From NCBI GenBank assembly GCA_934182615.1, contig CAKPRO010000004.1, positions 1 to 64,000 on the forward strand: a stretch of DNA of 64,000 nt, read 5' to 3'. This document shows positions 51,733-61,188 of the stretch, piece after piece; position 1 is the first letter of the stretch, and every line of letters starts with the position of its first letter. The notes beneath the pieces are model-generated. The model did not search any database. It was not told the DNA's origin and saw only the letters and a list, made by a program, of their open reading frames with translations. This DNA is from an uncultured Bacilli bacterium. Its GTDB lineage: Bacteria > Bacillota_I > Bacilli_A > RF39 > UBA660. The translations under genes and the position numbers were made by a program.

Positions 51733-52479
51733 TTATTCTTCATTTCTTTCTTGTATTAGAGAATTAACAAATAAAATACTTTTAGTAGGAACAATCTTAG
51801 TAAGAAAACGATTAAATTTCATATTATTAGGAATAATAAGTAATTTATTCATAAACATACCATCTATAGCTACTTTACTAGCATATTCACTATTAAGAGA
51901 TGGAATATTAAATTTAACATCTGCTACATTATTAAAATTAGTATTAACTGGTCCAGGACAGAATATAGATATCTTAACATTAGATTTGTCTCTTTTTAAT
52001 TCTTCATATATAGCTAAAGATAAACTAACAATATAGTTTTTAGTAGCATAATAAGTAGCCATATAAGGTCCTGGCATAAAACCAGCCATTGAAGCAACAT
52101 TAAGTATCCTACCATAATCTCTCTTAACAAAATCTCTTAAAAATAATTTAGTAAGTATATGATATGCTTTAATATTTAAATCAATCATATCCATTTCTTT
52201 ATCTAAACTAGTTTCAGTAAAATTCCCAGCATCACCAAATCCAGCATTATTAATTAATATATCAATATTTTCATTTTTCAATTCTTTGTATAATTTAACA
52301 CATTCTTCTTCTATTATTAAATTATAACCATAAGTATGTATATTTTTATATCCTTTAAATTCTCTATTTAAATCTTTTTTATCTCTTGCTACCAAATATA
52401 ATTCATATCCTAATGAATATAAATATTTAGCCATATCTCTTCCCATACCTGAAGAAGCTCCTGTTACTAGTGCTTTCAT
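51733..52479 (-). CDS. Short-chain dehydrogenase/reductase
   Basis: 248 aa. Rossmann TGASSGMGRD, NNAGFGD, Ser in NVASMAGF, catalytic YATK. YafS/DltE-like length and pattern. Substrate unknown. RBS AAAGGAT. Terminator-less gap before the YtxH gene. Confidence 0.92.
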   Translation of the reverse strand: MKALVTGASSGMGRDMAKYLYSLGYELYLVARDKKDLNREFKGYKNIHTYGYNLIIEEECVKLYKELKNENIDILINNAGFGDAGNFTETSLDKEMDMIDLNIKAYHILTKLFLRDFVKRDYGRILNVASMAGFMPGPYMATYYATKNYIVSLSLAIYEELKRDKSNVKISIFCPGPVNTNFNNVADVKFNIPSLNSEYASKVAIDGMFMNKLLIIPNNMKFNRFLTKIVPTKSILFVNSLIQERNEE

Positions 52480-52515
52480 ATTATCATCCTTTCAAAAAAA
52501 ATAATCAATTACTGA

Positions 52516-52914
52516 TTATTTCTCTTCTAATTTATCAATTACTTCTTGAGCTACTGAAATAGTTTTTTCTTTTAAATCATCTGCTATTCCTTCAAGTACT
52601 GGAGTACCTTTTTCTTTAGCAAGTTCTACTAATTCATTAGCTTTATCTTTAAGTTCGTTGCCTTTCTTTTTAGCGGCCTTTAAAACAGTTTCTTTATCAA
52701 GTTCATCAAGACCAGTTTTAATTTCATCTACTTTAGTAGTAAACTCATCTTTAATTTCTGAAACAGTCATATCATCTACGCTTTTCATGAATTCATTCAT
52801 TTTTTTCTTGATATCATTTCTTAAGTCACTACCTTTTTTAGGAGCAAATAATAGTGCTAAAGATGCACCAATACCAGCACCTAATGCTAACTTACCCAAT
52901 CCTTTTTTACTCAT
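52516..52914 (-). CDS. YtxH-domain protein
   Basis: 132 aa. Start has a helix (LGKLALGAGIGASLALLFAPKKGSDLR), the YtxH signature with a Gly-rich membrane helix and PKKG, followed by a long amphipathic helix. Likely surface-associated structure in stress or envelope. It overlaps the previous gene. Confidence 0.88.
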   Translation of the reverse strand: MSKKGLGKLALGAGIGASLALLFAPKKGSDLRNDIKKKMNEFMKSVDDMTVSEIKDEFTTKVDEIKTGLDELDKETVLKAAKKKGNELKDKANELVELAKEKGTPVLEGIADDLKEKTISVAQEVIDKLEEK

Positions 52915-53185
52915 TCTTATCTTCCTTTCTTTTACTAAATATTTTATCTATAATCATGCTGATTATATCAACAACTTTGTCAGTAACAAATGTAACTTTA
53001 TTACTAACTAATGAAGCAACCTCAAACACCCCATCTAAGGATTTAACCTTAACAGTAATATTATCTACAACTTTATCTATTTTATCCATAGTAATAATTA
53101 ATTTTACAGTTAATACTATTAAAGCTACTAATAAAATAGCACCTAAAATATATAAAACTATAGGTAAAACTTCATTAACAGTCAT
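52907..53185 (-). CDS. DUF948-like small membrane protein
   Basis: 92 aa. One N-terminal membrane helix (about residues 7-28), then a helix with the hydrophobic pattern DKVVDNITVKVKSLDGV. Partner of the YtxH protein, overlapping it as commonly seen. The ATG overlaps the stop of the 350-residue protein upstream. Confidence 0.82.
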   Translation of the reverse strand: MTVNEVLPIVLYILGAILLVALIVLTVKLIITMDKIDKVVDNITVKVKSLDGVFEVASLVSNKVTFVTDKVVDIISMIIDKIFSKRKEDKNE

Positions 53186-54237
53186 TATTTTTCCTCCTCA
53201 TCATACATAGAATCTATTAAATTAAAGATATCATTTTCTCCTACTAAATCCTTATTATTGTCATTATCCGGATAATTATTTAATATCTCATCAGCACTCT
53301 CTATATGCATAAGATTTTTCTCAAATTCAATTGTATCCTCTAATTTTTTAGCAGGTGTCTTTCTTACCGGAGTCTCCTCTTTAACTTCTATTTTTTCAGC
53401 TGAAGCTTCTTCCATATTATGATTTACTATCTTAATATCACTATCTTCAGCATCAAGTTCTACTTTATTAGTATTAATTACTACTTCTGGTTTTTCTCTC
53501 CTTGGTTGCTCATAACTAACGCCAAAATCAAAGTAATTTTCTTCAGCATCCCCTAAAGTAATATCTTTGCTTGGAGTATCTTCAGTCATATCAGCAAGTA
53601 AATTACTATCATCTATAACTTTATTTTTATCAACGTTTTTAGTGATTTTAACTTCTTGATATAATTCACAGTTTTCACATAAATTATTTCTAATATCATC
53701 AGTTAGACTACCAAAAGCTTTATTTCTAACTGTTTCAAAATCTATTTTCTTACTTCCTCTAGGTATTTCGTAAGAACTTTCATCTTGCACTTTCACTTCA
53801 TCTTTAGTATAATTTTTATCTAACACTCCATATACTGGAGATATTACTGGCGTTGGTTTAAATCTCTTAGGTTTTGGTTCTTCCTTTTTGGAATATAATG
53901 TAGAAACTTTTTTTTCTTCCTCTTTCTTTTTTGCTAAAATGTTTTGATTGCTATATTTTGGTACTTCAAAAGTATCAGGTTCGTCCATTTCTATGGGGAA
54001 AGAAAAACTATTACTAGGAGTAGTTCTAGTTCTAACCATTTCTCTATCACTAATTATTTCTTCGGGTTGACTAGCTCTGACTGTTTTTACTTCTTCTCTT
54101 TTCTCTTCCTCCTCTATTTTATTTCTCATAAAAGTTGGAAGTTTATGTTCTTCTTTTTCTTCTACTTCTATTTCTTTTGTTTCTATAACCTCTTCCTCAT
54201 CAGAAAATAAATCTTTTATTTTATCTAAAAATCCCAT
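53185..54237 (-). CDS. Disordered acidic protein with a short conserved-looking core
   Basis: 350 aa. Starts MGFLDKIKDLFSDEEE, then mostly Glu/Lys/Ser. Near residue 130 sits RFKPTPVISPVYGVLDKNYTKDE, a hydrophobic motif that stands out from the rest and resembles the short linear motifs found in scaffold or division proteins of low-GC bacteria. Acidic C-terminus with HIESADEIL and FNLIDSMYDEE. No membrane helix. Operon with DUF948 and YtxH genes. Function unknown. Confidence 0.75.
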   Translation of the reverse strand: MGFLDKIKDLFSDEEEVIETKEIEVEEKEEHKLPTFMRNKIEEEEKREEVKTVRASQPEEIISDREMVRTRTTPSNSFSFPIEMDEPDTFEVPKYSNQNILAKKKEEEKKVSTLYSKKEEPKPKRFKPTPVISPVYGVLDKNYTKDEVKVQDESSYEIPRGSKKIDFETVRNKAFGSLTDDIRNNLCENCELYQEVKITKNVDKNKVIDDSNLLADMTEDTPSKDITLGDAEENYFDFGVSYEQPRREKPEVVINTNKVELDAEDSDIKIVNHNMEEASAEKIEVKEETPVRKTPAKKLEDTIEFEKNLMHIESADEILNNYPDNDNNKDLVGENDIFNLIDSMYDEEEK

Positions 54238-54252
54238 ATAGTCGCTCCTTTT

Positions 54253-54891
54253 CTAGTACTCTGGTAAATCTGGAATAATATTATCTTCTTCACCAACATA
54301 CTCACTCAAATACTCTGAAAATTTACTTTCAGTGTTTTCTGGCTTTTTAATTTTATATTCTTTAAATGAACTAGAATAATAATCATCTTGTATTATTTTT
54401 TCAATTAGATTATCATTATAATCAATACTATTAAGTATAATCATTGAATAAGATAAAATATCCGCTATATCATATTCCTCGACGTATGTTTCTATTTTTG
54501 CATAATTATATACAGCTTTTATAAAATATTTATCATTTTCTTTGGTTATCTTAACATATCCAACTTTTCCATTGTTATCTATTTTACTATAGTAGTAGCA
54601 GTTTGTATCTTTATCATCTAAATTTAAACTATTTTTGTAATAATAACTAACTACATCTACATATAAATACATATAAGTATCATTTACTTTAAATTTTTGA
54701 TTATAATCTTTATCATAGACTTTATTAACGCCAAATGGCAAATAATACTTATACCCTAATGATGTGGCATTATATATACTATTACTATTTTCTATAACAT
54801 TATCTATAATATTTTTATAATCGTTGTTATTTATTCTAGTACATCCAATACATAAAAGTAATACCATTAATAGTAAAAACTTTTTCTTCAT
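54253..54891 (-). CDS. Putative lipoprotein, unknown
   Basis: 212 aa. A clear lipobox (LLCIGCTR) after a Lys-rich, Leu-rich signal. The mature part is Tyr/Asn/Asp-rich (KYYLPFGVNKVYDKDYNQKF and so on). It lies just ahead of the operon with the scaffold-like protein. Function unknown. Confidence 0.78.
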   Translation of the reverse strand: MKKKFLLLMVLLLCIGCTRINNNDYKNIIDNVIENSNSIYNATSLGYKYYLPFGVNKVYDKDYNQKFKVNDTYMYLYVDVVSYYYKNSLNLDDKDTNCYYYSKIDNNGKVGYVKITKENDKYFIKAVYNYAKIETYVEEYDIADILSYSMIILNSIDYNDNLIEKIIQDDYYSSSFKEYKIKKPENTESKFSEYLSEYVGEEDNIIPDLPEY

Positions 54892-54971
54892 ATCATATTA
54901 TACCTCTTTTACATTATAACAAAAAAAAAACTAAAATGAAATAGTTTTTTTATTATTTAGTAAAAATTTGC

Positions 54972-56621
54972 TTATATTTCTTGAATTACAGTAATAATCA
55001 TTGGTTTATTACCAGTCTGATTAATTAAATATTTACTAAGTTCGTCTCTAATAGTATTTTTAATTTTATTATATTCAACATACTTCATTCCCTTAGTATT
55101 ATCTACTACTATCTTTTCAGAAATCTTTTTAATCTCATTAATTAGTTCATAAGAATCTTTAACATAAACAAATCCTCTTGTTAATATCTCAGGGCCCGCT
55201 ATTACTTCTTTAGTTTGTTTATTCAAAGTAACAGAAATAATCATAATACCATTATCACTAAGCATCTCACGATCTTTTAAAACAACTTCTCCAATATCAT
55301 CACCAGCAGTACCATCTATTAAAACAGAACCACTAGGAACTTTTTCAAAAGTATCTAACATTACTCCATTTTTAAATGTAACAACATCACCATTCTCTTT
55401 AAGAATAATATTATCTTTAGGTATACCAACCATTTCTGCTAATTCAGCATTCATAACCTGATTTTTATATTCTCCTCTTATTGGAAAATAATACTTAGGA
55501 TTCATTAAATTAATCATTGTCATTAAGTCTTCATTAGAAGCATGATGTGATGAATATTTTTTAGAAGACAAACTAACTACATCAGCTCCTGTCTTAGCAA
55601 TATCATCAAGTAAACTATAAAAAGTTTTCTCTCTATTATCATAAATAGGAGTCGCTAAAAATACAGTATCATCTTCATTTAACTTAATAAACTTATCATA
55701 ACCGTTAACTATTCTCATGATATTGTAGTATGGTTTATCTTTTTCATTAGCATTTAATATTACAACATTCTTATCATTTATATTAGATAAATCACCAATA
55801 ATATCTTTAGATATATATAGATAATGATTTTCAATAGCAAAATCAATTATCTTCTTAAGTCTTTTACCCATAATTACAATTTTTCTATTGGTTTTCTCTA
55901 CTTCAGTAAATAATTCTTGAATACGATATAAATGTGAATCTAATACATTAAAAATAATTCTACCATCACTATTATTTAAAGTTTCTCTAATTAAAGGTGC
56001 TATTCTATGTCTAGGAGAAGTAAATCCCTCTACTCCAGCATATAAAGATTCAGTAAGAAGACATAATACCTTCTGTTTGCCAATATAAGCTAACTTACCA
56101 ATATCTGTCTTATAAGCCCCTTTCATAAGTGAATCAATAACATAATCAGAAGCATAAAAAATAACTCCATCTTTAGTATATATAGCATAACCAAAATTAT
56201 CTGGTGTAGAATGTGATAAATTTACTGGAAAAATCTTAACATTACCAATCTCTATTGGCACATAAGCCTTTATCTCCTTCATATTCTTATATTTAATCTT
56301 AGAATTTTCAAATTCATCTTTAACAATCTCTAAAGTATATTTAGAACCATATATACAAGGTTTACCTAAATCATCAACAATATCAGTTAAAGCTCCTATA
56401 TTTTCATCATGACCATGTGTTAAAAATATTCCCTTAATTCTTTTTTTATTTTCTTTTAAATAAGTAACATTAGGTATAATATAATCAATACCAAGTGTTA
56501 ATTCATCAGCATATTTAAGCCCTGCTTCAAAAACAAATATATTCTTATCAACTTCAATAACAAACATATTTTTACCATTTTCATCTAGTCCACCTAGTGA
56601 AAACATTCTAATTTTACTCAA
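54972..56621 (-). CDS. RNase J family protein with degenerate metal site (J2-like)
   Basis: 549 aa from TTG 56621 (AAGGAG seven bases before; a full N-terminus SKIRMFSLGGLDENGKNM fits the family). Beta-CASP fold, but the metal motif HxHxDH reads HGHDEN (H69, H71, E73, N74) and the usual HGEY at the later ligand reads RGEY. SDYVIDS and SHHASNEDL are kept in part. So it is likely inactive or weak, as RNase J2 in Bacillus is a partner of active J1. The J1-like copy would be elsewhere. Confidence 0.9.
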   Translation of the reverse strand: MSKIRMFSLGGLDENGKNMFVIEVDKNIFVFEAGLKYADELTLGIDYIIPNVTYLKENKKRIKGIFLTHGHDENIGALTDIVDDLGKPCIYGSKYTLEIVKDEFENSKIKYKNMKEIKAYVPIEIGNVKIFPVNLSHSTPDNFGYAIYTKDGVIFYASDYVIDSLMKGAYKTDIGKLAYIGKQKVLCLLTESLYAGVEGFTSPRHRIAPLIRETLNNSDGRIIFNVLDSHLYRIQELFTEVEKTNRKIVIMGKRLKKIIDFAIENHYLYISKDIIGDLSNINDKNVVILNANEKDKPYYNIMRIVNGYDKFIKLNEDDTVFLATPIYDNREKTFYSLLDDIAKTGADVVSLSSKKYSSHHASNEDLMTMINLMNPKYYFPIRGEYKNQVMNAELAEMVGIPKDNIILKENGDVVTFKNGVMLDTFEKVPSGSVLIDGTAGDDIGEVVLKDREMLSDNGIMIISVTLNKQTKEVIAGPEILTRGFVYVKDSYELINEIKKISEKIVVDNTKGMKYVEYNKIKNTIRDELSKYLINQTGNKPMIITVIQEI

Positions 56622-56703
56622 AATAATTCTCCTTTCTTCAAAGTAAAAGACTTAAATAATTATAGCAGAAAATTACCATTTTGTAAAGTAACCAACCCCA
56701 TTT

Positions 56704-56762
56704 AATTCAAAGACTACCTAAGTTAGGCTTTGAATTACCTTGTAAGACCAAGGCTTACAAGG
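56704..56762. repeat. Paired mismatch hairpins after alaS
   Basis: On the minus strand, AATTCAAAG-C-CTAACTTAGGTAG-T-CTTTGAATT (56704-56736) and CCTTGTAAG-C-CTTGG-T-CTTACAAGG (56738-56762). Both keep the C facing T mismatch. They begin 24 bases after the alaS stop. Confidence 0.75.
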
Positions 56763-56785
56763 CATAGAAAAAGAGACCAAAGTCT

Positions 56786-59479
56786 CTATAAATTCTTAAT
56801 AGTCTCTTTAACATTCTCAAGTAATTTAGAAGTAATACTACCATCAGTACCTCCACCTTGAGCAAAGGACTTATTACCTCCTCCATTACCAGAAGATCTA
56901 ACAGCCAAATCCTTAACAATATCACCACAACTAACCCTATTAGAATTAGATTTAGCAATATAATTAACCGAATTATCATCATTAATATTAGCAAGTAATA
57001 TAAAATTATTATCAATTTGATTACTAAGAGCACTAACAATCTGTCTCAAAGTATTAATATCATAACCATTAGTAATACTAATAATAGTAGTAATACCATT
57101 AATATCTTCTTTAATATCTAAGAAACTAGATAAATCGCTAACAGACTTCTCACTCTTCTTAGTATTAAAGTCTTTCTCTAACTTCTTAAGACCTTCTCTT
57201 AACATAGCAAGTTCATTCTTATTATAAACAATATCTTTATAACTTTCAGGATCACTATTATCAACATTAAAATTAAACTCAAGATCAATATCATTTTCCT
57301 TAGCCTCATTAATAATTCTCTTAGCCTTATCAAGTAATCTAATCATCTCTTCATTATACTTAGATATCTCTTCCTTAAGAATAGGAACAATATTAGTATC
57401 AGTAGCCGCTGTTACCCTATAAGTATCAGTACCCTTATTCTCTACTGAAGCAATAGCAAATCTACCAATATTCTTAGTATTATCAATATGCGTACCAGCA
57501 CATAACTCAATAGAATCACCAATAGTAACTACTCTAACAATATCACCATATTTATCAGAAAATAAAGCCATAGCCCCTTTCTTAATAGCCTCTTTAATAG
57601 GTAAATACTCAATAGTCACATCATATCCAGCTTGAATTCTCTTATTAACAAGTTCCTCTACTTTAACAATAAGTTCATCAGATAACTTACCTTGATAATT
57701 AAAATCAAATCTAAGCATATTTTCATCTACCTTACTACCTGCCTGATGAACACTATTACCAAGTAACTCTTGTAAAGACCTTTGAAGTAAATGTACAGAA
57801 GAATGGTTCTTCATAATAGCAAGTCTCTTCTCTTTAAGAACATGAGTAAGAATCTTATCTCCCTTATTTACAGTACCTTCAAGTACCTTAACATATAATA
57901 AATGTTGTCCATTAGGAGCCTTAATAACATCTATAACCTCTAACTTACAATTATCATTCTTTAAATATCCCGAATCAGATACCTGACCACCACTTTCAGC
58001 ATAGAAAGGATTCTCTTTCAAAAATATATAGCAATCTTCACTAGAAGAATCCACAAATACATTATCCTTCATAATATCCATAACTTCAGTTTCTAATCCT
58101 AATTTTTCATAACCAACAAACTTACTTTCTTTCTTATAATTAATAAGTAAATCATTTTGTAAATTCATACTAGCTTCAACTTTTCTACTATTTCTAGCAA
58201 GTTCCTTTTGTGCATTCATATAAACATTAAAACTATCAGTATCAACTTTAAATCCTCTTTCATCTGCAGCCTCAATAGTAAGTTCAATCGGATAACCATA
58301 AGTATCATATAATTTAAAAGCATCTTCTCCGCTAATAACCTTAGTATCACTATTAAATAATTCCTCTAATCTCTTTTCACCCGCTAATAAAGTCTTTTGG
58401 AATAATCTTTCTTCTTTAGCAATAAGTTCTTTAACCTTACTCTTAGTACCAACTAAATCAGGATAAGTATCTTTATAGTTTTCTACTACTACATCAACCA
58501 TATCACTTAAAAATTCTCTATTAATATTAAGTTTCTTTCCCATTCTAGAAGCTCTTCTAAGAAGTCTTCTAAGAACATATCCTCTACCTACATTTTCAAA
58601 TACAGCTCCATCAGATAAAGCAAAAGTAAGTGTTCTAATATGATCTGCTATTACCTTAAATTCCATTTGACCCATATATGGTATAGAACAAACTTCCTCT
58701 ATTTTCTTCATAATAGGCATAAACAAATCAGTCTCATAGTTAGTCTCAGTACCTTGCATAATACAAGCCATTCTCTCTACACCCATACCAGTATCAATAT
58801 TCTTACTAGGAAGTTCAGGATATTCTTCTCTCTTCAAACCTTCAGTAGCATTAAATTGACTAAGAACATTATTCCATATTTCAATATAACGATCATTCTC
58901 TATCTCTTCTTGTAATAATTTAATACCCTTACCTTCTTTATCATACTTTTCACCACGATCATAAAAAATCTCTGTATCAGGTCCTGATGGTCCTGGTCCT
59001 ATCTCCCAAAAATTACTATCTAATTTAACTAAATGTGAAGGTTTAACTCCTAAACTAATCCACTTATTATAAGAATCAATATCTTCGGTATAAACTGTAA
59101 TATATAGTTTATCTTTATCCATAGCAAAATATTTAGGACTAGTAAGTAATTCCCAAGCCCAAGTAAGAGCTTCATCTCTAAAATAATCACCAATACTAAA
59201 ATTACCTAACATCTGAAAGAAAGTATGATGTCTAGCAGTTTTACCTACTTCTTCAATGTCTCCTGTTCTAATACATTTTTGGCAACTAGTAAGTCTCCTA
59301 TTACTAGGTACTACTGTTCCATCAAAATATTTCTTAAGTGGCGTAACACCAGCATTAATCCAAAGTACTGTTGGATCATTCATTGGTATTAAAGGAGCAG
59401 AATCAACTTCTGTATGCCCTCTTTCACAAAAGAAATCCAAATACATTCTAATAATTTCTCTTCCTGTTAATTTCTTCAT
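56786..59479 (-). CDS. alaS: Alanyl-tRNA synthetase
   Basis: 897 aa from ATG 59479 (AAGGAG ten bases upstream; codons before it are read from an ATG without a site). Class II core (FFCERGHTEVDSAPLIP, NAGVTPLKKYFDG), editing domain with NHSSVHLLQ and SIELCAGTHID (Cys and His metal ligands), and C-terminal domain ending in the Gly-rich segment GNGGGNKSFAQGGG. Its start codon touches the stop of the upstream kinase gene. Confidence 0.97.
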   Translation of the reverse strand: MKKLTGREIIRMYLDFFCERGHTEVDSAPLIPMNDPTVLWINAGVTPLKKYFDGTVVPSNRRLTSCQKCIRTGDIEEVGKTARHHTFFQMLGNFSIGDYFRDEALTWAWELLTSPKYFAMDKDKLYITVYTEDIDSYNKWISLGVKPSHLVKLDSNFWEIGPGPSGPDTEIFYDRGEKYDKEGKGIKLLQEEIENDRYIEIWNNVLSQFNATEGLKREEYPELPSKNIDTGMGVERMACIMQGTETNYETDLFMPIMKKIEEVCSIPYMGQMEFKVIADHIRTLTFALSDGAVFENVGRGYVLRRLLRRASRMGKKLNINREFLSDMVDVVVENYKDTYPDLVGTKSKVKELIAKEERLFQKTLLAGEKRLEELFNSDTKVISGEDAFKLYDTYGYPIELTIEAADERGFKVDTDSFNVYMNAQKELARNSRKVEASMNLQNDLLINYKKESKFVGYEKLGLETEVMDIMKDNVFVDSSSEDCYIFLKENPFYAESGGQVSDSGYLKNDNCKLEVIDVIKAPNGQHLLYVKVLEGTVNKGDKILTHVLKEKRLAIMKNHSSVHLLQRSLQELLGNSVHQAGSKVDENMLRFDFNYQGKLSDELIVKVEELVNKRIQAGYDVTIEYLPIKEAIKKGAMALFSDKYGDIVRVVTIGDSIELCAGTHIDNTKNIGRFAIASVENKGTDTYRVTAATDTNIVPILKEEISKYNEEMIRLLDKAKRIINEAKENDIDLEFNFNVDNSDPESYKDIVYNKNELAMLREGLKKLEKDFNTKKSEKSVSDLSSFLDIKEDINGITTIISITNGYDINTLRQIVSALSNQIDNNFILLANINDDNSVNYIAKSNSNRVSCGDIVKDLAVRSSGNGGGNKSFAQGGGTDGSITSKLLENVKETIKNL

Positions 59480-59480
59480 A

Positions 59481-60035
59481 TTATCTCGTCTCCTTATATA
59501 TATCATATATATCTTTTTCTAATTTATCTAAAGTATCATTAGTAACAATGTAATCAACATCATTATAATTATCCATTGCTATTTCTGTAACATGTGCCTG
59601 CTCTTTACTATCTAAACTAGTTTCAAAATTAACTCTCTCTACTTTAATAACAACCACATTATCAAACTTCTCCCTAACACTATCTATCTCTCTAGGAAGT
59701 CTAATATCCGGTACAATAATAGCATCATAAAAATAAGAATAAATCTCAATATCATCAAGTTGTCTTTCAATAAACATCTCAGCCTTATTAAGTTTATTTC
59801 TAATAACATCAGTTCCAAGTTCTTGAAGTAACTTTCTAGGTTTAGATTCCTCACTACCATCCCAGTCAGTCATTTCCATTGCATAAAATTTAATATACTT
59901 ACCCGCTCGTGAATAAATAACCTTTTTACCATCTTCTTCATAGAACTTCTTAAGAAATCCCGCTATTGTATCTTTTCCATGTCTTGCTCTACCACAAATT
60001 AAATATATTTTAGGTTTTTTATTTTCAATATTCAT
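59481..60035 (-). CDS. Deoxynucleoside monophosphate kinase-like protein
   Basis: 184 aa from ATG 60035 (GGAGGG before it). P-loop ICGRARHGKDTIAGFL, ELGTDVIRNKL and DNYNDVDYIVTND, reminiscent of phage T4-type dNMP kinases and of the AAA family named dNMP kinase. Likely a phosphotransferase on a nucleotide. It overlaps the alaS RBS, so co-transcribed with it. Confidence 0.8.
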   Translation of the reverse strand: MNIENKKPKIYLICGRARHGKDTIAGFLKKFYEEDGKKVIYSRAGKYIKFYAMEMTDWDGSEESKPRKLLQELGTDVIRNKLNKAEMFIERQLDDIEIYSYFYDAIIVPDIRLPREIDSVREKFDNVVVIKVERVNFETSLDSKEQAHVTEIAMDNYNDVDYIVTNDTLDKLEKDIYDIYKETR

Positions 60036-60163
60036 ATTATCCCTCCTCAAGATATTTCCCTTTAATTATACCAAATAATAAGGTATAAGTAAATTATTTT
60101 TTTCATATTATTTTACTAAAAGTTTACATCTGGTAAATTTATTAAAAAATCTTTATATTTTCC

Positions 60164-60193
60164 TTGATAAAATTCCCTATAAAATGATATAAT
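60164..60193 (+). promoter_or_regulatory. Promoter of the transglutaminase-like gene
   Basis: TTGATA (60164-60169), 18 bases, TATAAT (60188-60193), 20 bases before the start. Confidence 0.7.
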
Positions 60194-60212
60194 CTAATTA
60201 GAGGTGGAAGAT

Positions 60213-61151
60213 ATGAATAAAAAGAATAAAAATGGAAGATTAATTGTAGTTATGGGAGCACTTGCTATTATCATAGTAACAGTATGTGCTTTTAATAAAA
60301 ATAACATTAGATATAAATATTATGAATATTCAATTGAAAAGAAATACTCTTCTTCCACTACTAACGAGTATTATGTTGATGATAACTTTAACTATGTAGA
60401 TAATTATACCGGTATGGGCATAAATAATCGTAAAGAATTAATTAATTTTATATATTACACCTTAAATAGTGGTATACATCATACCGAAAGATATATCACT
60501 AAAGATTACATAAATTATCTAAATGATATCAATATGTTAACCATGAATGATGGCGAAGGCTTTAAAGAGACAATATCCCTACTAAATAACTTTGTCCATC
60601 CATACAATAGTTCTAATAATATCAAATTAAATTATGGTGGTGAATATAAAATAGGAATAACCATCAATAAAGCCTATAGTGATGAAGAAATAACTAAAAT
60701 AAATGAAGTCGTAGATAAAGTAATAAAAGAAAAAATAACCAATAATATGCCTACTAAAGAAAAAATAAAAGTAATTCATGACTATATTATTGATAATGCC
60801 GAATATGATAAACTAAAATATGAAAACAAAAATGATACCACTTATAAATCTAATACTGCTTATGGTGTTTTAATTGAAGGATATGGTACATGTAATGGTT
60901 ATGCTGATGCAATGGCTATCTTCTTAAATAAATTAAATGTAATAAATTATAAAATAAGTAATGAAGAACATATCTGGAACTTAGTATACCTTGATGGTAA
61001 ATGGTATCACCTAGATTTAACTTGGGATGACCCAATAAGCGATATCAATGTAAATAGAGATACTTACTTCTTAATAACCACTAGTACCTTAGAAAAAATA
61101 AATGATGGTACTCATAAATTTGATAAAAGTATTTATACTGAAGCTAAGTAA
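60213..61151 (+). CDS. Membrane-anchored transglutaminase-like protein
   Basis: 312 aa from ATG 60213 (GAGGTGG seven bases before). One helix near the N-terminus (about residues 9-28), a helical middle, then a transglutaminase-like core with Cys in GYGTCNGYADAM, His in EEHIWNLVYLDGKWYHLD and Asp in LDLTWDDP. Such domains process or crosslink surface proteins or act as peptidases. Possibly linked to the nearby TasA-like protein, convergent. Own promoter. Confidence 0.85.
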   Translation: MNKKNKNGRLIVVMGALAIIIVTVCAFNKNNIRYKYYEYSIEKKYSSSTTNEYYVDDNFNYVDNYTGMGINNRKELINFIYYTLNSGIHHTERYITKDYINYLNDINMLTMNDGEGFKETISLLNNFVHPYNSSNNIKLNYGGEYKIGITINKAYSDEEITKINEVVDKVIKEKITNNMPTKEKIKVIHDYIIDNAEYDKLKYENKNDTTYKSNTAYGVLIEGYGTCNGYADAMAIFLNKLNVINYKISNEEHIWNLVYLDGKWYHLDLTWDDPISDINVNRDTYFLITTSTLEKINDGTHKFDKSIYTEAK

Positions 61152-61154
61152 ATT

Positions 61155-61188
61155 AAAAGTCAATGTTTTGTTAAACACTGACTTTTTT
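61155..61188. terminator. Bidirectional terminator
   Basis: Stem AAAAGTCA/TGACTTTT with an inner TGTTT/AAACA pairing; T-rich ends, between convergent genes. Confidence 0.8.
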
